NCBI GenBank assembly: GCA_903813345.2
Contig: CAIIXF020000007.1
Span: 3,789,730 to 3,853,729, forward strand
Source of the DNA: Owenia fusiformis
Taxonomy: Eukaryota > Annelida > Polychaeta > Sabellida > Oweniidae
Length of the DNA stretch: 64,000 nucleotides
Direction of reading: 5' to 3'
How positions within the stretch are numbered: position 1 is the stretch's first letter; every line of letters begins with the position of its first letter. The position numbers and the translations under genes were made by a program. Below, piece by piece: positions 39,120 to 50,150 of the stretch. The notes below the pieces were generated by a model. It ran no database searches. It was not told where the DNA came from and saw nothing but the letters and a program-made list of their open reading frames with translations.

Positions 39120-39816
39120 TACTGTAAAACGGGTATTGTTAGTGAGGGGCAATTGTTAGCGATTGTTAGCGATCGCTATAGTTTCGCTAAAAATTCAATT
39201 CGCTAAAATAAACCGGGGTTAAAATAAACCGGGCGCTAAAATTTGCAAATTCCCGGGAAACTACATGAATACTAGTATTTAAGGACCTTTTCGTTCAGTA
39301 CAATTTTGAACAAAATACTCAATCGGCCGGGCGCCGGCCAAATGGATCGGAGCAAATGTGACCCAGGCATAAGGGGCATACTCATAGGACAGAAATGCAA
39401 AACTAGAACGACAACGTGAAATTACCGGTACATGTTTCACGGCGTTGGACGTATATCTTAACCGTGAAGACGAAAAATCAACGATTTAAATGCTACATTT
39501 TGTGCTGAGTCAGATGAGATTAGTTTGGACCGAAAAATCAACGATTTTAAATGCTACCGTGATTTTGTGATTAGTCAGATGAGATTACAGTAGTTTGGAC
39601 CAATACCATGTGCGTTAGAAGTCTTACATTTTGATAATTCCTCTGTCATGTCCGTTATTCATTCTTCTGCCATAAATTATAAAATTTCTAATGCATTTCG
39701 CTAATTTGATTTTTTAAAGATTAATCTTCATTTCGCTAAAATTTCCCGCGCTAAAACCCCCTAAAATTGAAAAATCGCTAAAATTTCCTGGTGTCAAAAT
39801 TACCCGTTTTACAGTA
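39120..39816. mobile_element. MITE with CTGTAAAACGGGTA ends and a nested fragment
   Basis: TACTGTAAAACGGGTATTG on the left and TACCCGTTTTACAGTA on the right form terminal inverted repeats flanked by TA. The subterminal parts repeat CGCTAAAATTT many times on both sides. A fragment of a second family (ACTCAATCGGCCGGGCGCC to GATCGGAGCAAATGTGAC, about 39305-39372) is nested inside and matches the element at 48242-48374. The local rise in GC comes from these elements and does not indicate a promoter. Confidence 0.8.
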
Positions 39817-40269
39817 ATGTATATCTGAACCAAAACTAATATTAGCTTTCTTTTATATCGAGTATTTGAAGTTCAATAGAAATTTATTCCATGACTTTTC
39901 TGAACTTTTGAAATTTAGATATTAACAAATCAAAAGTCCCTGAAACCAGAGTTCTTAAGGGTATAAAATGGTGACATTTCAATGGTTTTATTTTAAATTT
40001 GTAACTGTAAGGAAGTGCTTTATTTCAAGGTCATTTGGAGAGAACATGTTTATGAAATCAAATCATTTTTGCTCTTTTGATCAATGTTTTTAATATATGT
40101 CAGCCTAAACAATAATACTCAGCACTACCTATATACAGCCTGTCAAACTTCACCATTCATAAAAATAGAAGTGAAGCTGTTTAAAACACAAATCATGTTT
40201 CATAGAGGAGGTTCAATAGCTACTGAAAATACACTCTCATGAAATAAATACCAGCAGTGGCGTTATGAA

Positions 40270-40420
40270 TCTTAAACAAAAGCAGATGGAGTTGAATTTA
40301 CATTGAAACAAACTAAACAGGCATATAATCAGTAACCTAAATTATACAGAAATCCAAATGAATCGGTAACTTCATTCAAAGTTAAGAGAAAATTGGAATG
40401 GGATGTGCATGACCAGATAT
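40270..40420 (+). repeat. Dispersed ~175-bp repeat
   Basis: AAACTAAACAGGCATATAAT, CAGTAACCTAAATTATACAG, AAATCCAAATGAATCGG and TTCATTCAAAGTTAAGAGAA match family blocks. A pair of ~67-bp direct repeats with GGGGCTCTGTAGAGA follows at 40835-40945. Confidence 0.6.
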
Positions 40421-41613
40421 GAATTTTAGAAATGGGCTGACAACAAAATTGCAAGTGTTCTGAGAAGTCTTTTAAGAGTTAATGAACAGTATCTTCTCTG
40501 AAGCAGTTGTAAAGCTCCTATCTACTCATCTATTTATAATGAAAATACACAAGTGGCAAAATTGACAAAACAAAATAAATTTTGAACTTATGAACTTACT
40601 TTCAACAGAGATTTATTGAAAGCATGCATAGTGAAAGGTATTCATTTAAAAGAGGTTTTCATTTTTTTTACTGAAATTCCATGTGTTCCCTCAAAATGGT
40701 TAACTTCTCTAACTTGATAGTTAACCAATGATGTCTTCAATTCAGCTAGGTGTTTAGTAGACAGAAGTGTTCACAGAAGAGGTCTTCAGTTTTCAATAGA
40801 AAGATGTTAACTAGAGGGAGACTTTTACTTCAGAAAGGGGCTCTGTAGAGAGGTATTCATCTGAAATAGATTTTCAACTGAAACAGGTGTTTACCTGAGA
40901 GGGGCTCTGTAGAGAAAGGTATTCATTTGAAAAGGGGTTTCAACTGATGGCAGTATTATCTTGAGACAATTTAATAGGCACACAATTTTCAAAAAGGCTT
41001 TGATGAATTCTATACTGTACTTGGAAAAAGTGAATGACTTCCAGATCTAGGTCTGCTTCCACAGATCCCGGATAACATTTCATACTTCAACATATCACAC
41101 AAGACTACTTGAAACTTCCAATTCAAAATGATTTCCACTTATACCAGGGCTCACTTTAACTTTGAAACTACACACGTTGTGGTAGGTTAAAAGATCTTGT
41201 GGTTTTGGTTTTAAACCATATACTTTATAGTACAAATATTTTTATGAATGAATGGAACGTTTAAACACAGTGATGTTAAAATTCAACGGATATTTAAAAA
41301 AGGGAGTGTTCTGATTGATTTGAAATTTTAACCATAAATAATGTTGGTTTTCAGCAACTCTGTTACTTTGAAATCACATAAAATGTATGAGATATACTCA
41401 ACAATACATGAAGTTTCGTGTTATGATTAAATAGAAAGCAATACGAAACTGCCATGTACATTTAGTTATATAGAAATACCAAGACATTAAAAAGAGAAGA
41501 AACTATTACTAAAGAGAATCTTCTTTAACTTCCAATGTGGTTATAATATAAGTTGGAGCAAGTGAAACATTCTGAATCAAGATTAATGTTAGTTAGAGTT
41601 TTGGCATTTGATA

Positions 41614-41806
41614 TACAGTGAAACCCGTACCCTGTAATAGTCTATAACCAGAACACCTCACAATGTGAACACTCTTCTTAGTCCCATATTTATAATCCAC
41701 CACTGACTCACATGCATGTCTATAAAACCTTTAAATAGGAGCAACTGCTAATGTGAACACTTTTGACGGGTCCCAGGTATGTTCAGATTAGACAGGTTTC
41801 ACTGTA
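41614..41806. mobile_element. 193-bp pogo-type MITE, TA-flanked CAGTGAAACC ends
   Basis: TACAGTGAAACCCG on the left and CAGGTTTCACTGTA on the right form the terminal inverted repeats, with TA duplications. AATGTGAACAC occurs inside near both ends. Related one-ended pieces are seen at 48957-49020, 53178-53232 and 55605-55660, which share AAACCT and the TTTGAACACCT type of block. Confidence 0.75.
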
Positions 41807-41984
41807 TACTTACATGTGCTATAAATGGTTTATTATGTTCACCTGTTATTCTGTACAGTGTATACTTAAGTACATGTACATGTACTTGACCATTAAAACA
41901 AATAGCATGTATCAACTATCAATGTCTCATTCTCAAATGAGTCAACCAAGTCAAGGGCTATCATTCTGTAAGAAAAACATCACG

Positions 41985-42145
41985 AGTCATGTTTTAAAAT
42001 CTAGAATTAAGTGTAAAAGATAAACAGCTTAAAAGGAATAAAGCTAACAGGCATATACTCCATACTCTAAACTATATACAAAAGAGACAAGAAATCATTG
42101 TATTTGTTCACAAATCTGATGAAAAAGAGCAGAATATGCATGACT
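41985..42145 (+). repeat. Dispersed ~175-bp repeat
   Basis: GAGTCATGTTTTAAAATCTA, CTTAAAAGGAATAAAGCTAA, AGGCATATACTCCATACTCT and AAACTATATACAAAAGAGAC match the family order. Confidence 0.6.
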
Positions 42146-43549
42146 GTAATAACTGTTGTTCAAGGGTTATCAGCTATGACTTCAAACCTTATCTTTAAGG
42201 CAGTTAGTGTTATACATTGAAACCATCTAACATTGAATACCTTTACTAGTTGAATATCTCAATAAAACACATCTTTCAGTTTAACACTTATATCAAATAG
42301 TAATCACGATTGTCTTGCTAAAATAAATATTCTTCTTTAAGATGAATATATTGAAAGCATTTTTTATACATTTTTTGTATATCTTAAGTTTCTAATAGTG
42401 TTTGGCATACGTGGTTTATATGAGGTACACTCGTGGTTTATATGAGGTACACTCGAATATTTTGAACAATTCAGACAAAATCACCTGATAACAATTTAGA
42501 ATATATATACAGATATTACACCATTCATCATGATCATGATAAGGGAATCCCATTATCATAAGGTATTAGGCCAAGTATTGAATGCTACATTGTGAAAGAA
42601 ATATCATTTTTGATCATAACGTATGTAACATATCATATCTTGCCATTCAACACCCTACTTTGCAATTTGCTTTACTTCTATCATTATCATTAAAATACCT
42701 CAGTTAAGAGGTATTAATAATACAATATTTATTTTACTCATTTTGTTGAACAGTGAAATTAATGTTTGACCAATTTGAAAGATTGTTGAAAACATTAAGA
42801 TCTATCCCTTTCATCATTACTAATTGACTCAGATTCAATCATAAGTTATATGATTTCAGTAAGAACTCTGAAGATATAATCTAGTTAGCTACCCTGGATA
42901 TACCATAATCAAACCAGATTGCTTTCAATATCAGCTATTGCACAAATGAGCAATGTATATTATGTAATATCAAAGATTCCTGCTCTGATACAAGATTTGT
43001 TCAAGCAATAATGATTGATGTTACAAGCTACATTATTTCATATAATCTAAAAATACTATTTATTAATAAACTTTCTATAAAATGTAAACCTAAGATCTGG
43101 TCAATCTGGTTAATTGACTTGAATATTTTATATGGTGAGACATAACAGAGGCCTACCTTAATACATTAACATGAACACCTAATGTGAGACTATGGTAGAA
43201 TGTTAGGAAAAAGAAAATGTTACATGTGCCTTGTTGTAATAAGAACTTTAAATGGGCATATAATCTAATAGTAGTAAATAGCCATGTTGAATGTTTGGAA
43301 GTACTTTGAATTAAAAAATAAGCAAACAAATTACTATATTGCAACAGTATATAAAAAAATAGAAACATATGTAAAGTCCTAATTTTTGTATATTTCAGAT
43401 AGTTGTGTATAATATGCAGCAAGGCTATATGGCCTTTTGTAATTTAGGGAGTTTCAGCCATGGCAGAGAAGCATCAAAATATAAGAGGCCACACATATGA
43501 TAGTCCAACAACATAAGACCTAGCCTGGGCCTCGTTTCTTATCTGACAT

Positions 43550-44102
43550 GTGTTATGGCCCGGCTAGGTCTAACCTCCATGACCATTTTGCCTTTGATGC
43601 GTTAATTTAATCGTTCAGCAGGTTTCGATAAGCGGAACAAATTAAACCCTGAAAACATGGCAATATTACACAAAGAATGTGATTCAAACATGCATACATA
43701 CCTTATAAACACATACACCCCGTCCCGTATCCCCCTTAGACCCTATTGATGCATAATTACGAAAATATTGGAGACAGGTTTGGAATATGACGAAAATGTC
43801 GGTCAGTTTCGGTAACATCGAAATTGCAAATCGTTTCAGGAATTAACCGTCATCACGGCACTGCATTAACGAACAGTGGGTTTGCAATTAATAACTATTT
43901 TGCGTGTATACACGCGCTATATAAATTAATCAAAGATACCTGTTATCCTCAAAATTGATCTTTTTATCCCAAGTAATCGCGATAATAATTATCAATCTAT
44001 TTGACAACAATTTCGTTTCGCTGGTAGTTTAATTTTACGATCCGGGACACTCAGACGAACAGACACAATGACGGACATGCGGAAATGTCACTTTAGAGAT
44101 TG
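43550..44102. promoter_or_regulatory. Possible promoter region between the two divergent genes
   Basis: CpG dinucleotides are clearly denser here than in the surrounding AT-rich sequence (for example GTCGGTCAGTTTCGGTAAC, CACGCGCTATATAAATTAA, ACGATCCGGGACACTCAGAC). On the plus strand a strong donor TG|GTAAGTG at 44102/44103 could end a 5' UTR exon of the transporter. On the minus strand AAG|GTATGT near 43701 could end an untranslated exon of the phosphatase. If the plus-strand exon is spliced to 50071, its ATG would give only a short upstream ORF that stops at the junction. All of this is inference; no transcript evidence is available. Confidence 0.3.
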
Positions 44103-44275
44103 GTAAGTGTAGCCTCATTTTACTCGTATAAATGAACATTTAACACAAAAATATTGTGTTAAATCGCTTGATGTTATGTGTTTTTATATTATTGTCAAGT
44201 ATCAGTTGCACGTTATCGCGGAAAAATGGTTTCGATGGATTCAGAACTTGCATCAAAGGAAAGAATAGTAAGGAG

Positions 44276-44339
44276 GTTAAACTCAATAACGGCCCCAAGA
44301 AAATTCCTAATAATAAAGAACACCGTTATTGAGTTTAAC
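44276..44339. repeat. Perfect 17-bp inverted repeat with ~30-base loop
   Basis: GTTAAACTCAATAACGG at 44276-44292 is followed at 44323-44339 by its exact reverse complement. It lies in a short open frame near the candidate promoter. Nothing else about it is recognised. Confidence 0.8.
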
Positions 44340-44399
44340 GACGTTGAACTACACATATGATAGCCAAACTACAAAAAAACTAAAATATACAAAACTTGG

Positions 44400-46500
44400 G
44401 CCATGTATAAATGTTTCTATTTTTACATATACTTTTTCAATATGGTCCTTTGATTGCTTATTTTTTAGATTCAAAGTAGTTCCAAACATTTAAAATTTTC
44501 GTAAACTTTTACTGTAGATTGCAAATCTTTCCATTTTGGCTTTGTAACACTTATTGCAAGTTTCTCTAGTTTCACTATTCATCTTGAAGCGCTCCATTCA
44601 TTTACTATCAACCACCATTGGAAAAAAACAGGCTTCAAGTACAAGATGTTATGATGGAGACGGTTTTTTCCTTTTTAGATGTAGAATCCCCTTGGAAAAA
44701 TCACTGGGATGGCCCAGTATTTGTATTGGACGACATTGTGAACATCATTTTTGCAATTGCAAGCAAGACAAGCTTGCAGACTGTTACATTGAAAATTGTA
44801 ATTATATTCCCATAAATAACACTGTAATATATTTATATGTCAATGTAGATCAGTTGATCATGACTTGGTAACTGAACTTCTGATTCTCAATTTCACTCAT
44901 TTTTCCAAGCACATGTCATTGTTTATGCTTTTTACATAATAATGTGGGTAGCAACGCACTTTGCAACTAAAACATACAGGTAGCTAGACACAGAATGAAA
45001 TATATCATGGGTGTCAGATAAAGATCAACAACTTATACAAGGGAAATTTGAATAGTGAATGAGAGTAAAAAAAAGTACTACGAATTTTTGAAGATAAACA
45101 AAAATCGCCATGTTGATTTTCACTTACTTTTTTCCGATGGTGGAAATGAGTTGAGAGCTTCATCTTCCCGATTCACTTGCGTAATTATGGACGTACTGTC
45201 CATTGAAGAGGTTGTTAGTAATCCGGGACGTCGTGGTGAACTCAATTTGAAGCTAAAAAGCTTTAAAAACTTGCAAAAATTCAAGATGGAGTAGCCACAA
45301 GTTCAAAATAAATATGCTAATAACGGTTTTGAGATCCCCATGAATAAATAATTAGATGAGGTAAATTGTTTTTGGAGACTATTTGTGATAAAGTTAGAGA
45401 ATATCATATATTACCATGATGCAGTTGGATTAATTACGTATCATCAAATCCATAGGAATATAGGCTCAAGAAATGCAATTTTTTGAAGAATCATAAATTA
45501 CAAAACTTTGGTTCCCGCGAAATTGTACATTCTTGGGGAATATCGAAACTAATGATTGACATGTTCCAGATTGTGGAACAGCTGATTGGTTGAAAACTCT
45601 GACACGCCTTCTACCACGTACCTAAATTTGTAAACAAATGAATACATTTTGTTTGTTCACTTAAATATGGCTGTGAGTACTTACTACTTACTGATGAGTG
45701 AGTAAAAATGTATTACAGGTTCCAGCAGTTTGGGTTACATACTCTTCTAAGATAGACTGTAAATTGAGAAAAAACATTGACTTTTAACGGACTATAAATC
45801 TATGGTAAACTAGGTCAAAGGGCAGCAGGTGACCCAGGAAGTGACATTCAGGAAGTAATCTAACTATCAGGCTGCAAAAGTTTAAATGCTTTGAAATGTT
45901 GTAAAATAAGGTAGAATATTGATGCACAATGTCGGATCGTGAATCTCTTAATCCTAGAGATACCAAACAACACGAAAAGAATTGTGAGTATAGAAAGATG
46001 GTGAAGAATCTGATGACCATATTGGAATTGGATTTTATTTTATTTTTATTCATCAAAATTATTCAAAGAAATCACATCATGATTTGACTTGTGCCCATCC
46101 TCCTACAGGGCTTCAAAATCCAGAATATATTCTTTCTTTTTACCCCCTGCGATAAGCAGTTAGCATTTCCCCGATTATAACTCGCAATCTGATTAGCTGT
46201 CGTAACACTGCGACAGAAATCATGTATAAGTCATTGCGCATAATTATATCACATGATTCAGTTAAATTGGGCGCTTCCAAATTGGTTATAGCAGGGGGAG
46301 GAAGGAGGTACGGATTCAGGCCCGTAAGACACTTTTTTCCAAGGGGGGTGCGGTTTTTACTCAAGAGAATATAAAATTGTCAATTTTTTGCCGCGTAAAT
46401 CAAATCGCGTAAGTCAGAGGGGGGAGGGGGGGTTGGTTACTCTCTATAGTGAAGACACTCAGCCTATTTTGTAGTATTTTATTGGTTTGAGACTAAATAT
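44400..46500. other. Intergenic or intronic sequence without a recognised gene
   Basis: Several open frames occur (44554-44871, 44618-44815, 45055-45297 on the plus strand), but none has a recognisable domain and their frames do not join through good splice sites. The 45055-45297 frame is preceded by a stop and has a fairly balanced protein-like composition, so it may be a remnant of an unknown coding sequence or transposon. Confidence 0.35.
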
Positions 46501-46529
46501 TGTATGAGGGATTTGGAGAACTATTGGAA

Positions 46530-48200
46530 TAGGGGGAGGGTGTGCCAGAAGGGCATAAATGTTTACCCAAGAACTTTTACCGGTTCAAGACCACAGTCAA
46601 TGATTTCCAGACACATTTCAAGTGTTTTCAAAGAAAAAGAAAATCAGATTTTTTCAATCATTTCCTTCTAAGGGGAGTGAGGGGGCAGCTTAGGAAAATT
46701 TTACTAATTCAAGATGCTGTCTGGTTAATTCTGAGCACTTTTAATGTGTTTGAGTAAATGAATGCTTTAGTTTTTGGGGTGGAGTACCAGAAACTTTTAT
46801 GATTTCATTATGTCACTTAGTGATTTCTGGGCACTTTTAAAGTGTTTAGATTAACAAATGTAATTTCCACTTTTCCACTCCCACTCCCCTTAAAAAATTC
46901 ACACTTTTGAGATGCTATTTGGTACTTTCTGGACACTTTCAAAATGAGTCTTTTTTTGGGGGGGTGTCAAAGAGGATGAGGTGGGGTGGGGTGCCAGCAA
47001 GGGGTTGTCCCCAGAAACATTGACCATATCAAGGCGCTATTTGATGATGTCTGGGCACTTTAAAAGGGTCTGAGACAATACATGAAATTCAGAATTTTTC
47101 AAGCGTTTTGTGGGGAGATGTGAGGGGTGGCCTACTCTCCTAGAAAATTTTACAATTTTAAGATGATATTTGGTGCTTTCTTGGCACTGTTAAAGTGCAC
47201 GAGTCAATTTTTTTTGAAAGAGTCACATTTAAAAAAAATTCTTGAGAGTGTCAAAGGGGGGGGGGTCCAGTTGCCAGTGGGGAGGTGGGGTCGGGGTGCC
47301 AGAGTGGGAGCAAGTGTTTGTCCCCCAGTAAATATTGACCATATCAAGTTGCTATTTAATGTAGTCTGGGCACTTAAAGAGTGTCTGAGACAATACATGA
47401 AATACATGTCCATTGTTTTGTGGGGGATGTGAGGGGTGGCCTACACTACTTCCCCTACAAAATTTTACAATTTTAAGATGCTATTTTGGGCTTTCTGGAC
47501 CATTTCAAAATGTATGAGCCTATTAAAAAAATGTGAAAACATCACAATGAGGATGCCAAGAGGGGGAGCAAGTCTTTGTCCCCCTGTAAACATTGACCAT
47601 ATCAAGGTGTTATTTGATGAAGTCTGGGCACTTTAAAAGTGTCTGAGACAATACATGAAATAAATTCAGAATTTTTGTCAGTTATTTTGTAGGGGATGTG
47701 AGAGGTGGCCTACATTACTTCCCTAGAAATGTTTACAATTCTAAGATGCTATTTGGTGCTTTCTGCACACTTTCGAAATGTATGGGTCAATAAAAAAATT
47801 GAAAAAATCACAATTGTTTTCATTTTTTGTTTGGGGGGTGTCAAAGTAGGGGGGTGCCAGAGGGGGAGGTCGGTCGAAGATTCCAGAGGGGGAGCAAGTG
47901 TTAGTCCATCAGAAACACTGACTATATCAAGGAGCTATTTGATGATGTCTCTGCACTTTAAAAGTGTCTTAGACAATACATAAAATAAATTCAGAACTTT
48001 TCAATTGTTTTGTGGGGTAGTGAGGGGTGGACCATTTTCCGTAGAAAATTTTACAATTTATTATGCTATTTGGTGCTTTCTGGGCAGTTTCAAAGTGTAT
48101 GAGTTAATAATAATAAAAAAAATTTCAAAAATCTTTTTAAAAACTTTTTTGGGGGGTGTAAAAGGGGGGTGCGGTCGCACCCATCGCACCCCCCCATCTG
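46530..48200. repeat. G-rich tandem array of ~130-bp units in ~260-320-bp dimers
   Basis: A core of the type GATGCTATTTGGTGCTTTCT, GGGCACTTTAAAAGTGT recurs about a dozen times between 46600 and 48090, mostly 95-140 bases apart with two larger steps of about 185. Alternate units differ: one carries ATTGACCATATCAAGGTGCT and GTCTGAGACAATACATGAAA, the other GTGAGGGGTGGCCTAC and AAAATTTTACAATTTTAAG. Runs of six to nine G occur between units. Short ORFs in the array are shadows of the repeat. Confidence 0.8.
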
Positions 48201-48241
48201 ACGGCCCTGGGATTCTGGACACCTGCTTAGGAGGATGACTT

Positions 48242-48374
48242 GGTCACATTTGCTCCGATTTTCACTAGGCCTACGGCGCCCGGCCGATTGAGTATTTTGT
48301 TCAAAATTGAATACAATATTGAGCAAAACACTCAATCGGCCGGGCGCCGGCCGATGGATCGGAGCAAATGTGAC
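48242..48374. mobile_element. 133-bp MITE with GGTCACATTTGCTCCGAT ends
   Basis: GGTCACATTTGCTCCGAT on the left and ATCGGAGCAAATGTGAC on the right are inverted terminal repeats, with GGCGCCCGGCCGATTGAGT and its complement subterminal. Related copies are at 59953-60077 and, partial, at 39305-39372. Confidence 0.8.
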
Positions 48375-49299
48375 TCAGGCATAAGTTAGAATGATATGTA
48401 GTGGTTGGGTTGGGTTTCAAACATACTCAAGGTCTGCTTGCTGTTTTAGTATTGCTTCAAGTCTGGACCCCCCCTCCCCCTATCTACTTCACCACTTGTG
48501 GATAGGGGCATCCATGGGGTTTCTATAGAAAGTCCATGGGGTGCCACAGTTGCCTGTAGCTAGACAAGCTATATGGTTAGGTTGTGGGAGAAGTCACTCA
48601 AGAAATCATAATCAGTACAATGTCATATGTTAAACTGTGCAAAAATCACCCAGTTTCTCATTTGTTCCATTAGATTCTGTTTTGCATTATTGCTTTACTC
48701 AATTCCTGCTTGCAGAATGCAACCAATTACTTTTTATGGTGAGGGCATGAGGGACGGGGGGCTCATAAATCCAATTTTGTTCATCTTCAAAGGGATCCAA
48801 AAGTGACAATTTTGGATGTTTCTAGTTTACAATACAGTAGTGACAAATACTTTTTATAAAATTAAGATTTAGTCAAATACTATAGACATTACTTAAAGAA
48901 CAGGAATTATGGAATATGGATATGGATATGGAATATTATACTTAAGTAGTATGTAGTGAAACCTCTCTAATGTGAACAACAGTAACAATAGCTAACGCCA
49001 GTCTTAGCCCCACTCTCATAATAACAACCACACTAGTATGTGTTCTCGTGAACAGCTACCTCCCCAGCATTAGATATCTGGGCATTAGATTAGCTTGGAA
49101 ATCATAGCTTAGAAAATAATTTCAAATTAGTGAAATAAGCCTGGCATTTTTAGTTGCACTATATCTTTTTTAATAGGCATGGGATTTCAATGCCCAATAT
49201 ACTCATTGGGCTGGAGCATGTTGCGTTTCCAGAATTATACCAGTAAAAAGAGAACATTTCATTTTTTGATAATAAATGGAAAACAACATGCTAAATACC

Positions 49300-49428
49300 T
49301 AAAGCAAGTAGGCACGAATATTTCATTGTTACATTAAGTACAAAATCTTTTGAAATATGCCTAATTTTCATGATTTTCTTAATTTGTGAGTGTAATCCAA
49401 AATCTAAAGCAGTGCCCACTTGCTTCAA
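49300..49428. repeat. Small inverted-repeat element, AAGCAAGTRGGCAC ends
   Basis: AAAGCAAGTAGGCAC on the left and GTGCCCACTTGCTT on the right are inverted copies. It is the same end type as 14835-15000 and sits directly beside the large foldback. Confidence 0.5.
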
Positions 49429-49430
49429 TG

Positions 49431-49974
49431 CTAGCACTGGTGATCCACTCGATTACGCTGGTTACCAAAACGAACCGTTTTGGTAACAAAATGTCGGAAC
49501 GTCGAAGGCATGGTTTTTCTTTTTTCCTTATTTCACGCGTTGTAGGCAGAATCCTCACGACATTTTTTCTCACAACGTGCATCAGTATCATATGTTTTAG
49601 AAAATGTACATGTTTGCGAAAAAATAGCTCAAAGGACAACAGAATCATTGATTTACTTCCTCACTTAAGTTACATAAACGGTTTTTCGAAAAACAGCTAA
49701 GATCTGCACTTTAACCCAAACCGTTTATGTAACTTAAGTGAGGAAGTAAATCGACTATTCTGTTGTCTTCTGAACTATTTGTTCGCAAATATGTACATGT
49801 CTTAAACATATGATACTGATACACATTTGTGTTAAAAAATGTCATGGGAATTCTGCCTACAACGTTTAAAATAAGGAAACGAGAAAAATCGTACCTTCTG
49901 GATGTTCCGACATTTTGTTACCAAAACGAACTGTTTTGGTAACCAGCGTAATCGAGTGGATCACCAGTGGCTAG
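49431..49974. repeat. 544-bp near-perfect foldback (arms ~270 bp)
   Basis: The left arm begins CTAGCACTGGTGATCCACTC and the right arm ends GAGTGGATCACCAGTGGCTAG. Pairing continues with few mismatches to the centre near 49702, where AACTTAAGTGAGGAAGTAAA and its complement meet. Each arm also holds its own small palindrome, GTTACCAAAACGAACNG followed by TTTTGGTAAC. ORFs on both strands here (about 90-105 codons) are shadows. It ends about 100 bases before the first coding exon of the transporter. Confidence 0.9.
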
Positions 49975-50070
49975 GGAGGTATCTGTTTACTTACATTATT
50001 AACATCATTCTTCTGAATTTATTCTTGCATGATTTGAAATGTATTTTCTAACAATGGCTGCCTTCTACAG

Positions 50071-50150
50071 ATTAATCACAATGCAGTCACACTTGACTGA
50101 TATAACTGCCGAACTCTCAGACAGTGAAGATGAACTCTTCACAATGGAAG
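50071..50150 (+). CDS. SLC15A: SLC15A first coding exon (ATG at 50081)
   Basis: The acceptor CTTCTACAG at 50062-50070 is followed by ten untranslated bases and ATG in an ACAATG context (A at -3). It encodes MQSHLTDITAELSDSEDELF, then TME, and ends in one base of a split codon before GTAATA. The acidic cytosolic N-terminus is typical in character but not conserved. At least one 5' UTR exon must lie upstream. The start is chosen because it is the only ATG compatible with the downstream frame and the usual N-terminal length. Confidence 0.8.

Larger units (their letters stand above)
24641..43500. other. Long region without recognised exons (probable CTDSP 5' intron or upstream)
   Basis: No exon of the phosphatase or any other gene could be recognised. 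The phosphatase exon 1, expected to end with one base of a split codon before a donor, was searched for on the minus strand. Donor-like sites near 27543, 29400, 40600, 41805 and 43701 were examined and none gives a convincing phase-1 coding exon. A 142-codon plus-strand ORF at 36277-36705 is unsupported. The rest is AT-rich sequence with the repeats listed separately. Confidence 0.45.

Noticed and set aside
39290-39370. GC-rich CGGCCGGGCGCCGGCC stretch as a CpG-island promoter
   Set aside because: The same sequence recurs at 48290-48360 as the subterminal part of a MITE, so the GC richness is transposon-derived.
43702-43818. Minus-strand open frame ATGTTACCG... ending AAG before GTATGT, as phosphatase exon 1
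   Set aside because: Its donor phase is 0 while exon 2 needs one leftover base; joining gives a stop within five codons of exon 2. It could still be an untranslated exon.
45055-45297. Plus-strand ORF of 79 codons with protein-like composition
   Set aside because: No family recognised and no good splice sites joining it to neighbouring frames. Kept only as a remark in the region entry.
49379-49700. Opposing ORFs of about 90 and 104 codons
   Set aside because: Both lie across the arm of the 544-bp foldback and have no domain; they are shadows of the palindrome.
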